A stretch of DNA of 64,000 bases from Stomorhina lunata (lineage: Eukaryota > Arthropoda > Insecta > Diptera > Rhiniidae), in NCBI GenBank assembly GCA_933228675.1, contig OW121744.1, positions 24,454,640 through 24,518,639 on the forward strand, given 5' to 3'. Every line of letters starts with the position of its first letter. The first letter of the stretch is position 1. The position numbers and the translations under genes are program-made. The notes below the pieces were generated by a model. That model saw only the letters and a list, made by a program, of their open reading frames with translations. It made no database searches and was not told the DNA's origin. Of the stretch, positions 38,301 through 49,700 are shown one piece after another.

Positions 38301-41300
38301 ATTTTTCGGTATAAAAATTTTATATAGAAAATTTTTCGGTATAAAAATTTTATATAGAAATTTTTTCGGTATAAAAATTTTATTTAGAAAATTTTTTGAT
38401 ATAAAAATTTTATATAGAAAATTTTTCGGTATAAAAATGTTATATAGAAAGTTTTTCGGTATAAAAATTTTTTATTGAAAATTTTTCGATATAAATATTT
38501 TTGGATAAAAATTTTTTACAGAAAATTTTTCGGTATAAAATTTTTTTACAGAAAATTTTTCGGTATAAAATTTTTATATAGAAAATTTTTTGATATGAAA
38601 TTTTTGCATAGAACATTTTTTGGTATAAAAATTTTATATAGAAAATTTTTTGGTATACAAATTTTATATAGAAAATTTTTCGGTATAATTTGTATATAGA
38701 AAATTTTTCGGTATAAAATTTTTATATAGAAAATTTTTCGGTATAAAAATTTTTTATAGAAAATTTTTTGGTATAAAAATTTTATATAGAAAATTTTTTG
38801 GTATAAAAATTTTATATAGAAAATTTTTCGGTATAAAAATTTTTTATTGAAAATTTTTCGATATACATTTTTTTGGATAAAAATTTTTTACAGAAAACTT
38901 TTCGGTATAAAATTTTTTTACAGAAAATTTTTCGGTATAAAATTTTTATATAGAAAATTTTTTGATATGAAATTTTTGTATAGAACATTTTTTGGTATAA
39001 AAATTTTATATAGAAAATTTTTTGGTATACAAATTTTATATAGAAAATTTTTCGGTATAATTTGTATATAGAAAATTTTTCGGTATAAAATTTTTATATA
39101 GAAAATTTTTCGGTATAAAAATTTTATATAGAAAATTTTTTGGTATAAAAATTTTATATAGAAAATTTTTTGGTATAAAAATTTTATATAGAAAATTTTT
39201 TGGTATAAAAATTTTATATAGAAAGTTTTTCGGTATAAAAATTTGTTATAGATAGTTTTTCGGTATAAAAATCTTTTATAGAAAATTTTCTATATAAAAA
39301 TTTTATATCAAAAAATTTCCTATATAAAAGTAGGAAATAGGAAATTTTTTGATATACAAATTTTATATAGAAAATTTTTTGATATAAAAATTTTTGGATA
39401 AAAATTTTTTACAGAAAATTTTTCGGTATAAAAATTTTTACATAGAAAATTTTTTGATATAAAATTTTTATATAGAAAATTTTTTGGTATAAAAATTTTA
39501 TATAGAAAATTTTTCGGTATAAAAATTTTATATAGAAAATTTTTCGGTATAAAATTTTTATATAGAAAATTTTTCGGTATAAAATTTTTATATAGAAAAT
39601 TTTTCGGTATAAAATTTTTATATAGAAAATTTTTCGGTATAAAATTTTATATAGAACATTTTTCGGTATAAAAATTTTATATAGAAAGAAAGGTTTTCGG
39701 TATAAAAATTTTATATAGAAAATTTTTTGGCATAAAAATTTTATATAGAAAATTTTTTGGTATAAAAATTTTATATAGAAAATTTTTTGGTAGAAAAATT
39801 TTATATAGGGAATTTTTTGATATACAAATTTTACATAGAAAATTTTTTGGTATAAAAATATTATAAAGAAAATTTTTTGATATAAAATTTTATGCAGAAA
39901 AATTTTGTGGAAAATTGGTATAAAAAAAATTATATATAAAAATTTTTCGGTATAAAAATTTTATATAGATTTTTTTTTTATAAAAATTTTCTTTATAAAA
40001 TTTTTATAAATTTTTTTTTTTTGGTATAAAGAAAATATATTGGTATAAAAGTTTTATATAGAAAATTTATTGGTATAAAAATTTTATTTAGAACATTTTT
40101 TGGTATGAAAATTTTATATAGAAAATTTTTTGGTATAAAAATTTTGTATGGAAAATTTTTGGTATAAAATTTTATATAGAAAATTTTTTGGTATAAAAAT
40201 TTTATATAGAAAATTTTTTGGTATAAAATAATATTTCGAATTAATTTATATTGTTTCATATTAATTAATAAATGTGTGTTTTTTTTTTTGTTTTTAAAGG
40301 ACAAACTGCAACTAAGTCCTTCACATCGTAATTCAGACTTACAACGTTATTTCAAATGCAACATCGACAGCAAAGTTATGCCACAAAATGAACAAATCGA
40401 GTGGACATTATTTATGGTGGGTTGTTTAAATGCTCGTCTTTATTTTCTGGTAGAGGACTACGATCAGTTGTCCACGTTTTACGAAAGAGGCCAGAACTGG
40501 TTACAAATGCGTCAGAATAGTTTCAATAAAAAATATTACATCAACATTCAGCTAATGGCCATACAGCATTATGCTAATTTTCTTAGGGCACAACATCAAT
40601 ACGATAAAGCATTGCAATGTCTCAGCTACGGAATTGAGCTATGTAAAAACAAAAAGTTCTATATCGATGCAGTATACTGCATTAATTTACAATTGCAGCT
40701 TATGGCCACTAAAAAAGAAATTAATGTTAGTCCAAAAGTCGAAAACATTCCACCTACTTATGGTAAGCTGAGAAGAGCTTTGCAATTTAATATATCACCG
40801 GACAATCAAAAACTGCAGGAACAGGCTAAAAAGGAGTTTACAGATAAACTTGTACTTAATGTAATGGCTTCGGGCAAAAAGACTTCATCAACAATGCGAC
40901 CTTTGCCAAGTATTGCCAGCGGAAGCGGTTGTACTTCTTCAAAGAAAGCTAAAACTCAAGCAGTTTTAGATATTAAAGCACCAACAAGAAAAACAAAGCC
41001 TCTATTTGAAATTTGTGAGGATTCTGTGGAGATAGTAGAAATAACTGATAATGAAGAAAATGCAGTTGTTTCTAAAGAATCTGTCCATGACGAAGTGAAA
41101 TACTTAAAACGAACCAAAACTGTGGTGGAACTTGAGTCACTACCTAAAACACCCAAAACTGTTAGAAAAACTACAAAATCTTCAAAATCCACTACTAAGT
41201 CTTCAGTTAAAATCAAAAGACCCGCAGTAATATCTCAAAACAATGTTGATATCGATTTAACAGATAGCCCTTTATCTTCCCCTAAAATGTTGTCGAATTC

Positions 41301-41787
41301 ATCATCTTCCGAAAATTTAGATACAAAAGAAAACCTTGACGCAAACAGTCTTATAGCCCAAATGGATAGTTTAGATATTAAGGGTACCAAAAGAACCAAA
41401 ACATCCTCAAGCTCAGCCACATTAGCTAAAAACGAAATGAAAACATCAAAAGGCCGTGGACGTAGACCTAATCTAGTCAAAGAATCAATGGAAGAATTTG
41501 TTATTGTCCTAGAAGATTCTCCTTGTAGTCTAAAGCCTGCCTCTGCTGAGATTACAGATAAACCAATAACTTCCAAAACTCGTGTAACAAACCGAGTTAA
41601 GTCTCCGCGTGAAAGGCAAAATAATGATAAAGATTTAACAGTAACCATATCTCAAACTGAAAGTCGGCCACGAAGACAGCGAAAACTGGTATTGGATAAG
41701 AGTGAAGAGTCTGATGTACCTCCTACGGTCTGCTCAAATGTAACTACACCTAGCGTTACAAGAAGACGACAGAAAAATTTATTTTAA
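29385..41787 (+). CDS. thr: Probable three rows (THR) separase-subunit ortholog, six exons
   Basis: Exons: 29385-29690, 30599-31615, 32154-33092, 35262-36125, 36220-36423 and 40300-41787. All join in phase 0 with GT donors and AG acceptors, giving about 1605 residues. Residues 1 to about 1000 are almost entirely amphipathic helices with no catalytic motif, as in the TPR/ARM-like superhelix of separase. The last ~350 residues are Ser/Lys-rich and disordered, with many SP/TP sites, ending RRRQKNLF. In flies separase is split into SSE (protease) and THR (this helical part), which bind securin PIM. THR is about 1380 residues in Drosophila, so this is longer, mainly through the tail. An ExxR sequence (GMEAIRR, codons at 36370-36387, residue ~1095) resembles a separase cleavage site. 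Introns 3 and 5 are swollen by minisatellites. Poly(A) signal at 41901-41906. Gene structure is firm; the thr name rests on architecture and recalled similarity. Confidence 0.65.
30110..30370 (-). repeat. LINE C-terminal/3' fragment in thr intron 1
   Basis: Decayed relative of the fragments at 57780-58050 and 61835-62215. It shares CTTAA(G/A)TGGCCT, ATCGAAGTTTCGGACGTA and TATGTTCTAGACAACGCAGC. It lies antisense to thr within intron 1 (29691-30598). Confidence 0.6.
31653..31752. mobile_element. 100-bp hairpin MITE in thr intron 2
   Basis: ATATCATCTCCCACGGGAAC... (31653-31686) pairs with 31717-31752 over about 34 bases with four transition mismatches (C/T or A/G). A 30-base loop separates the arms. 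Transition-only mismatches fit decay of a once perfect inverted repeat. Confidence 0.75.
31804..31891. repeat. Short inverted-repeat unit in thr intron 2
   Basis: CATGTCACA (31804-31812) and TGTGACATG (31883-31891) bound 88 bp. The interior repeats TTGAATTCCAATTGAAATCC and CTATTGAAATCCAATTG. It lies just after the hairpin MITE. Confidence 0.5.
33177..35032 (+). repeat. Minisatellite array B, 29-bp palindromic unit, about 64 copies (thr intron 3)
   Basis: The unit is 29 bp and 23 of its bases form an inverted repeat: arms AGTAAATTTTT and AAAAATTTACT around a single C. Copies are very homogeneous. A T-type (TATAGTAAAT) fills about 33177-33800. A G-type (TATAGGAAAT), which breaks one arm pair, fills most of 33805-35020, with two T-type units near 34150-34210. 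The array makes up almost the whole of intron 3 (33093-35261). Confidence 0.95.
36484..40228 (+). repeat. Minisatellite array C, 30-bp unit with higher-order duplication (thr intron 5)
   Basis: About 125 copies of a 30-bp unit with the core TATATAGAAAATTTTTCGGT. Copies vary (CGG/TGG/TGA after the T run). Unusual variants recur at fixed distance: a TCCTATATAAAAGTAGGAAA block at about 37948 and 39318 (1370 bp) and a TTGAAAATTTTTCGATATA block at 37193, 37477, 38474 and 38846. This shows a ~1.37-kb segmental duplication inside the array. Frames of the type KILYRKFFGI are by-products of the 30-bp period. Confidence 0.95.
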
Positions 41788-41974
41788 TATTTTTTACTTT
41801 ATTACTTTATAATTGAGTTTCTGTTAATTTAACTTTTATTTTTAATGCCTTTATTTTCACATAAGTTTTTTCCTGTTGTAGCTATAAAAAATATATATTT
41901 AATAAAAATATTTGTAAACATTAGTTTAAAAATATTATTTATAGTTTGACATTTTTCTAAAAAAAATATTTTTT

Positions 41975-42849
41975 TATATAAAAATTTTTATAAAAAATTT
42001 TTCGATATAAACATTTTTATAGAAAATTCTTCGATACAAAAATTTTTCAATAAAAAAATTTTTCATCAAAATTTTTTCTATCTAAAAGAAATTCTATAAA
42101 AATTTTTATATCAAAAAATTTTTCGATATAAAAATTCCTATAAATTTTTTAAATTTTTCGATAAAAAAAATTTCGATTAAAAATTTTCATTATAAAAATT
42201 TTTATAGAAAATTTTTAGATATAAAAATTTTTATAGAAAATTTTTCGATATAAAAATTTTTAAAGAAAATTTTTCGATATAAAAATTTTTAAAGAAAATT
42301 TTTCGATATAAAAATTTTTAAAGAAAATTTTTCGATATAAAAATTGTTAAAGAAAGTTTTTCGATATAAAAATTTTTTAAGAAATTTTTTCAATATAAAA
42401 ATTTTTGAAGAAAAAAAAATTGTTAAAGAAAATTTTTCGATAAACATTTTTATATTGAAAAATTTTTCGATTTTATAGAAAATTTTTGATATAAACATTT
42501 TTATAGAAAATTTTCAATACATAAATTTTTCGATGAAAATTTTTTATACAAAAATATTGGATATTAAAATTTTTATAGAAAATTTTTCGATACATAAATT
42601 TTTATAGAAAATTTTTCGATATAAAAACTTTTATAGACAATTTCTGATATACAAATTTTTCAATATACAAATTTTTTGATACAAAACTTTTCGATATAAA
42701 AATTTTTATAGAAAATTTTTCAATATAAAAATTTTTATAGTAAATTTTTCGATTTAAAAATTTTTATAGAAAATTTTTTGATATACAAATTTTTATAGAA
42801 AATTTTTCGATATAAAACTTTTTATAGAAAATTTTTCAATAGAAAAATT
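41975..42849 (+). repeat. Minisatellite array D, left part (29-bp unit) downstream of thr
   Basis: Units of about 29 bp with the core TATAGAAAATTTTTCGATAT. Starts about 190 bp after the thr stop codon and is cut at 42849 by the Gypsy insertion. The array resumes at 54732. Confidence 0.92.
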
Positions 42850-45004
42850 TGTTACGTGACCGTTTTTGATGCTGAGTGGCCATTAACTAGCTCAGAAGCA
42901 TGGAGCCGTTTGGGAGTGGATTGATTGACCCCCCACTCAGACCTCTGGACCGTACCAATAAATTGAATGGAATCAAAATAAACATACATTACTTACACAA
43001 ACAAACGACACCTACATAAAGGGAAAAGCTGGAGTTTTCCTACCGCCCATTACCCAACCATGGTCACGTCCATCCGGGAGACTTTTGTTCATGACCCCGT
43101 ATCCCGATTTTCTTTACCACTTACTATCCTTTCCTTCCCCTTCTAAGTAACTTTTACTCGAACATATTCATGTTAACACTCAAGACATTATTTATTCATA
43201 TAAACTTAAATTTAAAATTAATATAAATGAGCTTAAGACACTTAATATAATAGCAAAGACAAATACCACTATGAATAATAAAAAGAAAATAAACAAAAGT
43301 AACCGGAAATCAAACAACGTTTAAAGAAAATTTAATTACTTGTTATTCAGGCGTTTTTACACCACTATGGGAATATTTATTCTTTTTTTAAGAGTTACCA
43401 ATCTTTTCAAAAACCTACTCACTATTAAGCTCGCTTTTCACTCAGAGCTGTTACTATTTAATCTAAAACTGGTCTGAAGGAGCTCCCTAAAATCAGCGAC
43501 GAAACCTTAAAACCTATTTTCAAAACCAAAAGTGAGTAACCTTTCTTAAGACTGTCTATGCCTGGGAATCTCTTTTTTTTTTTTCTTTAGTAGCAATTTG
43601 ATTTTTGGTTTTTACTTTATAACATAAAAAAAAACTAAAACTCTTAACACACAAAATATATTATGATGTGAAGTTCAAAATTAAATACTTATTCTAATAT
43701 TTCTAAATTCCAAAAAGTTATTTTCTCGATTATTAAAAGAAGAGAGTTAAGACTTTCTATATATATATAATTAATCTAAATAATAAATTCTTAAAAATTA
43801 ATCTAGATAATAAATTCTTAAAAAAAACTATTTTTTTTCTGAGTTGGTTGTAAACGCAACTCTATAGGGGGCAATAAATGATTATATATATATTTTTTTT
43901 TTTTTTTATCAACTATTTCACCGGACTCTTTTATATTCTCCAGATTTTTTTTTTTTTTTTTTTTTTGTCGCTATTGACATAAGTATACCGTGGCACATTC
44001 GAAATATATAAGGATAATTGGGTTACCTGGTGATTTAGGGATTTGTCTTGAGATATGTTCCATACCCATTCAACCAATATAAAAAGAAACTCAGGAGAAC
44101 TTTTCTGGAAGCTTCTTGAAGTATAACCTTCTGGTCCTGCTCCAGGGAGCTGTCTTCCACCTTCCAAAACATAAATTCACATCACTATACAAATAATTCA
44201 AGTTAACAAATAACACTTACGTTCTCCTGTTTTATGATTCAAGACTCGTAATTCCCTCCCTACACTTAGATTCCCTAAGAATCTTTGCAATATCATAAAA
44301 AAAAATTGGAATCCAATTATCTAAAATTTTAGACAAATTAATACACAAAAAAAATAAAACTGTCTTCACAAGGTCTTACTTTTCCTTCCGCAATTTATAT
44401 TTTTTTAAAGACTGTTGTTTTTTTTTTAAATTATATTATTTCTTGATTTAAATTAAAAAAAAATCCGTTTATAAAAAGAAATCTTTTTATTTGCACTCGC
44501 ACTGATGATATGCCACTCTACCTTTTTGTTTTGTTTGTCTCTTCTCATTATATCGGCTAGGCCTTTATATAGCCCCCACGGCTTTGTACTTAAGTTCCAA
44601 TAAGCAATTTTTATTATTTTTGTTTTCCAAGCGCGTTTTTTTTTTTCTCTCTAAAATTCTTCTCTTTCTTGTAAAAAAAAAACTAAAGCTTAATCAAAAC
44701 TGTCGGTCCCTGTCCTTCAAACCTTCTCATCATACCCCGCCTAAAATTCAAAAACATTTTCATACTAACCGCCAATTCATTGATCAAAACCTTTTACTAC
44801 ACCCGCCATAATATTTCGGTCATTCACAATAGCCTATGCAACAAGACAAAACGCTTCCCAACACTATAACATATGCTTACTAAACACACCTAATATGTCT
44901 ACCGCACATGTTTTACATTGATAACCACTAGACAGATCACAACATCGGAGTAAAACAAAAAAATAATAAACAAAAAAAAAACTAAGTGACTGGCCACCGC
45001 AACA
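42850..45004 (-). repeat. 3' LTR of the Gypsy element (2155 bp)
   Basis: Copy of 52576-54731; the only difference I found is one T in a run near 44636-44646 (11 T here, 12 there). On the minus strand TATATAAAGG (44562-44571) is a good TATA box, placing U3 in the first ~430 bp and leaving a long R/U5. The 78-codon frame at 43931-44167 is repeated in the other LTR and has no recognised domain. Confidence 0.95.
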
Positions 45005-45578
45005 AAACGCCAGATTTGAACCAAAACATGTGGGCAAAGATGGTGTGCGTGGTCATAAAAGATAAATGTATTAAACGTGGGGAACTCCCACACCCTGACG
45101 TCTCATTAGCCGGGCAAAAAAAAAACACTATGGTAAGTATTCATATTGTAATTTGGAAATTGTTTATGCATGTATTTACATTTATCTTATTTTCTTTCTT
45201 TTCAGGTACGGTGATTATTCGGACAATTCTAATTGGATTTCTAGGTTTCTAAGCAGATTTGCAATGTCAGATAAGTATTTATGGATGAATAAGGGTTCAT
45301 AAAAAGTTTTCTTTGTGTTTCATTCCTCTTATTTTGCAGGTACCACAAAAATTTTCTTCATATTTCTTGATTTTCGTCTTCTGTGTTCCTTGACTCCCAT
45401 TGGACCAGAGGCCTTCAAACATATATCGGAATGCTAAAGATTTTGTGCGGATTATAAGGTCTTGGGTTCACACAGCACTTCCTTTTATATTTATTTCATG
45501 GCAGGTACTATACACTGAGAGCTAAAAATTATCTAATTGGCAAAATATTGCACAAATGGAATTAAGGTATGTTCTCAA
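45005..45578 (+). other. Unassigned segment inside the Gypsy element with plus-strand splice-like signals
   Basis: Lies between the 3' LTR and the Helitron. On the plus strand a possible exon (WAKMVCVVIKDKCIKRGELP and following, 45029-45131) ends at ATG|GTAAGT (45132). Three pyrimidine-rich AG|GTAC junctions follow at about 45206, 45340 and 45505. This is antisense to the element. No polypurine tract borders the LTR. A piece near 45388 (TTCCTTGACTCCCATTGGA) resembles 59927-59946. Origin unknown: captured host sequence is one possibility. Confidence 0.4.
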
Positions 45579-46451
45579 TCTATATATGTAAAACTTTAAC
45601 GTGACTGGTTGATTGACTCATCATCGAACAGTCCAAACGGCTTAAGCTAGGGAGCTGAAATGTTGAAGTATAGAACCACTAAGAAAGGATTTTCGGAAAT
45701 TCGGTCGTTAAGGGGGTAGAAAATTTTTGGGGTAGGTCCATTTTTCTTTATCTTTGTATATCACTTGAACCAATAAAGCTAAAAACAAATATATTTGGAA
45801 GTCGATTGCCGAGTACAAAATATAAAATACGTATTTGGGAACTTTTTTTAATTAAGGAGTTAAAAAAAAAAATTGGTAACATTATACTTCCTTAACCAAA
45901 CGGAATAAAAGCAAAGCAAAAATGGAGTTAATATCAGCAATTCAAATATTGGAATACGTAATCAGTATATATTTTTTTTTTTTAATTTGGCTGTCTAGAG
46001 GTACAAAACGGTTAAAAATGGAAACTTTTGTAACGTTATATATTCGAAATCAAAAGTGACAAGGACAAAATTTAAATTGGATTAGCAATGAAAATTGGAT
46101 CAGCTAAGAAAATAAAAAGGGCGTGTTAAGTACTTTTTTTTTTTCTTATTTACACTAATAGAGGGTTGGTAGTTATTTGACCTATATATATCTTTAGAAT
46201 CAATATATATTAAATTAAATTTATATCGGAATCGATCAACATAAAAAAAAATGTCCAGCAAGTTAACAGAACAGAATTTTAAAAGCATTTAGATCCGCTT
46301 CAAGATACACGTGTATGGTACTTTTTAGAAATTTATCAAGTATAGTGCAATAAAAAAAAAAAAAAATATTTTGATAAATTTTGTTACTTTTTAATTGTAA
46401 CTTTTTCAATTCAAATTGTACCGCTAACGACGTAGCGGGTTATAAAGCTAG
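45579..46451 (+). mobile_element. Non-autonomous Helitron nested in the Gypsy element
   Basis: Begins TC at 45579 (TCTATATATGTAAAACTTTA) after an A and ends CTAG at 46448-46451 before a T, the A|TC...CTAG|T arrangement of Helitrons. A 3' hairpin CCGCTA/TAGCGG (46421-46426 and 46433-46438, 6-base loop) sits 9 bases before CTAG. The 5' region AACGTGACTGGTTGATTGAC and GCTAGGGAGCTGAAATGTTG matches the common ends of insect Helitrons. 873 bp, no Rep/helicase frame. Confidence 0.85.
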
Positions 46452-46700
46452 TACAACATATATAACAAACAAAAGTGTGACTGTATAATTCAATGAGGAT
46501 AATTGTGTAAAATTACGGATAACAACGTGATAAAATCAGGTACCAAGCGTTTACATTAGGACTATTTAAAACACAAAATTGACATTACCAAAAACACAAG
46601 AGAACATTAATATTTTCTTATTTTTCGTTAAATGGCATTTCTTATAGCCTAATATTGTATTAACTCGTAAATTTTATCACAGATCTGTTCAACATTATCA

Positions 46701-49700
46701 CTATATCTTTATATCTTTTGCGTGATATATACCAATTGACCTCCCCTGCAAGTTTTCCAATTCATACATATTATTCCCTATGGGTTTTACAATCCTACAT
46801 TTTATAAACTTTTTGCAAAACTTTGCATTGCGGTTTTTTCCAAAATCACTTAGAATATTATTACGCCTATACACTTCTTGTCCCGGCACAAATTTAATAA
46901 TACGAGCTCTTTTGTTATAATTTTTTGCACTTTTTTCATAGGCTTTATGCATATTTTGTTTGATTTTCTCTCTTATGAGTTCAAGTTTTTCATTTTGTTT
47001 TAGTCCACGAACTTCGTGGTCAGACAATGAAGCGATCTTCCGTGCTAATTTATAATCACATCCATTTGTAAACATATGCAGACCAAATAAGGCGAAAAAC
47101 GGTGTTACCCCTATAGCCGAATGAACTGACGTTCTCAAGGCACATTCGATTTCCGATAAATACAAATCCCAATCTCGGTGATCTTCTTCTAAATAGGTTC
47201 TTATCGCATTTAATACGGATTGGTTCACCCTTTCAGCGGCGTTGGATTGCGGGCTGTAGAAGGCTGTTTTTATATGATTAATTTTATAGGCTTCAATCAT
47301 TTCTTGGAACGTTTTCGAAACAAACTGCATGCCGTTGTCTGAGTGTATGGTTTCCGGGACCCCGAATTTATGAAATATTTCATTTACTAGGAATTTGACA
47401 ACTTTTGCAGCAGTAGCTTCGGTCATAGCCTTAAGAAAAGTGAATTTTGTAAAGTGATCAACCACGATAAAAATGTAGCAATTTCCACTTTTGGATCTGG
47501 GATATTTCCCTAAAAAGTCGATATATAACTTCTGAAATGGCCTATCAGTTATAACCTCCTGACCGATTTCGGGCATAAGATTTTGATTAGCGCATTTTGT
47601 TTCTTTACAGATCTGACATGAATTGACATAGTTTTTGACTTGAATTGTCATTTTGGGCCAATAATAAAAACGTTTTACCCTATCTAAAGTTTTAAAAATA
47701 CCACCATGGGCTATCGTATTTCCTAAATGAGCCTTCTCAATAATAGTAGAGGTGAGATTAGACGGAATCCATAGTTTCCAGGGAGATTCCTCTAATAGGG
47801 TAGGATTTACGAAAGTTTTCTTATAAACTTTACCGTCAACTACTTTCAGATCTGGTAATTTATTAGAATTTTCATTAATATTTTTGACAATTTCTAAGTA
47901 ATCTTCGCTTTCAAATTCTGTGGTCTCGAAATCTAGTAGATCTTCACTATTTAGTTCCTCAACTACCATGCCATGTTCTATGGGTGATCGAGACAACATG
48001 TCGGCAACAATATTGTCCGAACCTTTCCGATGCTCGATGTCAAAATCATATGCTTGTAACAACAAAGACCATCGCGCTAATCGTCCACTCAAGTCACGCA
48101 ATGTCATGAGCCATTTCAAACTAGCATGATCTGTGATCACCGTAAATGGCATCATCTCAACATACGGCCTGAATTTCTTGATTGCCATCACTGCAGCCAG
48201 GCATTCTTTCTCAGTTACGCTGTATTTTCGTTGACAAGAATTGAGTTTTTGCGAATAAAACGCTATCGGATGTTCTTCTTCTTTTTTGTTGAGTTGGTAC
48301 AACACCGCACCGATTCCGAAATCTGATGCATCGCACTGTATGTAAAAACGTTTCCTGAAATCAGGATGCCTAAGCACAGGTGCGGTAGTAAGCGCTTTTT
48401 TCAGTTTTTCGAAAGATTCTATAGCCTCTTGATTCATCACAAATTTCTTGGCCTTTTTCAACGTATCCGTAAGCGGAGCAGCGATTGTCGCGAAATCTTT
48501 AATGAATCGCCTATACCAGCCGGCAGTTCCCAGAAAGCTTCTTACTTCTCGTGTCGTTTTGGGGACTTTTATATTGCGTATCGCTACAACTTTCGTTGGA
48601 TCTGTTTTGAGCATCCCGCCTCCAATTATAAACCCCAGATATTTTAACTCCTGAAAGCAGAATTGTGACTTTTTAAGTCCAATTGTTAGATTCGCTTTCT
48701 TTAAACATACTGCTACTTCTTTTAGCAGTTTCAGATGGTCTTCAAAAGAGCTAGAAATAACCAATAGATCATCTAAATAGATAAAAACATTTTCTTTTAT
48801 TCGCTGTGGGATCACCTTATCCATCAGTCTACATAGTCGTTGAGCAGCATTACAAAGCCCAAAGGGCATTACCCTAAACTGGTATAAAGGCCTTCCAGGC
48901 ACCGTAAAGGCAGTGTAAGGTTTACTCTCCTCCTCCAATTCGATTTGCCAAAACGCATATTTCAAATCCACGCTGCTTATATAATAGGTTTCATCTATCC
49001 TGCTAAGTATGCCGTCGATATTTTGTAGTGGGTATGCGTCTTTTATGGTTAAATTATTAAGCTTTCGGGCGTCAAGACAAAATCGGTTCTTTCCCGGTTT
49101 ACGCACTACCGTTGTCCGATTGCTCCACGGGCTTTCGCTCTCCTCTATGACATTTAGCTTAAGCATCGTATCTATTTCCTTATATGTTATTTCCTGTACA
49201 GCAGGTGAAATTGGATAGTGGCGATCTTTCACAGGCACTGCTCCCTCGATTAGCTTAATAGAATGTTTTTCTAACTGAGTTATTCCTAAACCATTTTCTT
49301 CAAACGTCTTAAAACATTTTATAACTTGATCTAATTGTTGTTGTTGTTGCTCGGACAGACTATGCGGACGTAATTTATATTCCTCTTGATTATCTATAAA
49401 GTTATGTACATTCTCCAAATTAATTTCTTCGACTCTATCAACATCCGGTACTAGGCCAAACAACTCCCAGAAGTCTATTCCTAAGTACAGATGTTGTTCC
49501 AAATCAGGGCAAAGATATAACAACATAACATGTTCTTGATCTTTATATCGCACATTGGTTTTTACTTTGCCTAATAGTCTTTGATGATGACCACTGGCAG
49601 TTTTCACACTGGTCAACATTGGCTGAATTGGCAACCCTAAATTTGAAACTAATTCTCTACAATTCTTACCTAATATGCTTACGGATGCTCCCGAATCTAG

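Noticed and set aside
36633..39071. Repeated 68-95 codon frames (KILYRKFFGI repeats) in thr intron 5
   Set aside because: A 30-bp period gives a constant frame, so open reading is automatic. They lie in an intron with good splice borders.
40956..41648. Minus-strand frames opposite the last thr exon
   Set aside because: Ser-rich shadows of the Lys/Ser-rich disordered tail.
43931..44167. 78-codon frame in each LTR (also 53657-53893)
   Set aside because: Ends in a poly-Lys run from a homopolymer and has no domain. Duplicated only because it lies in the LTR.
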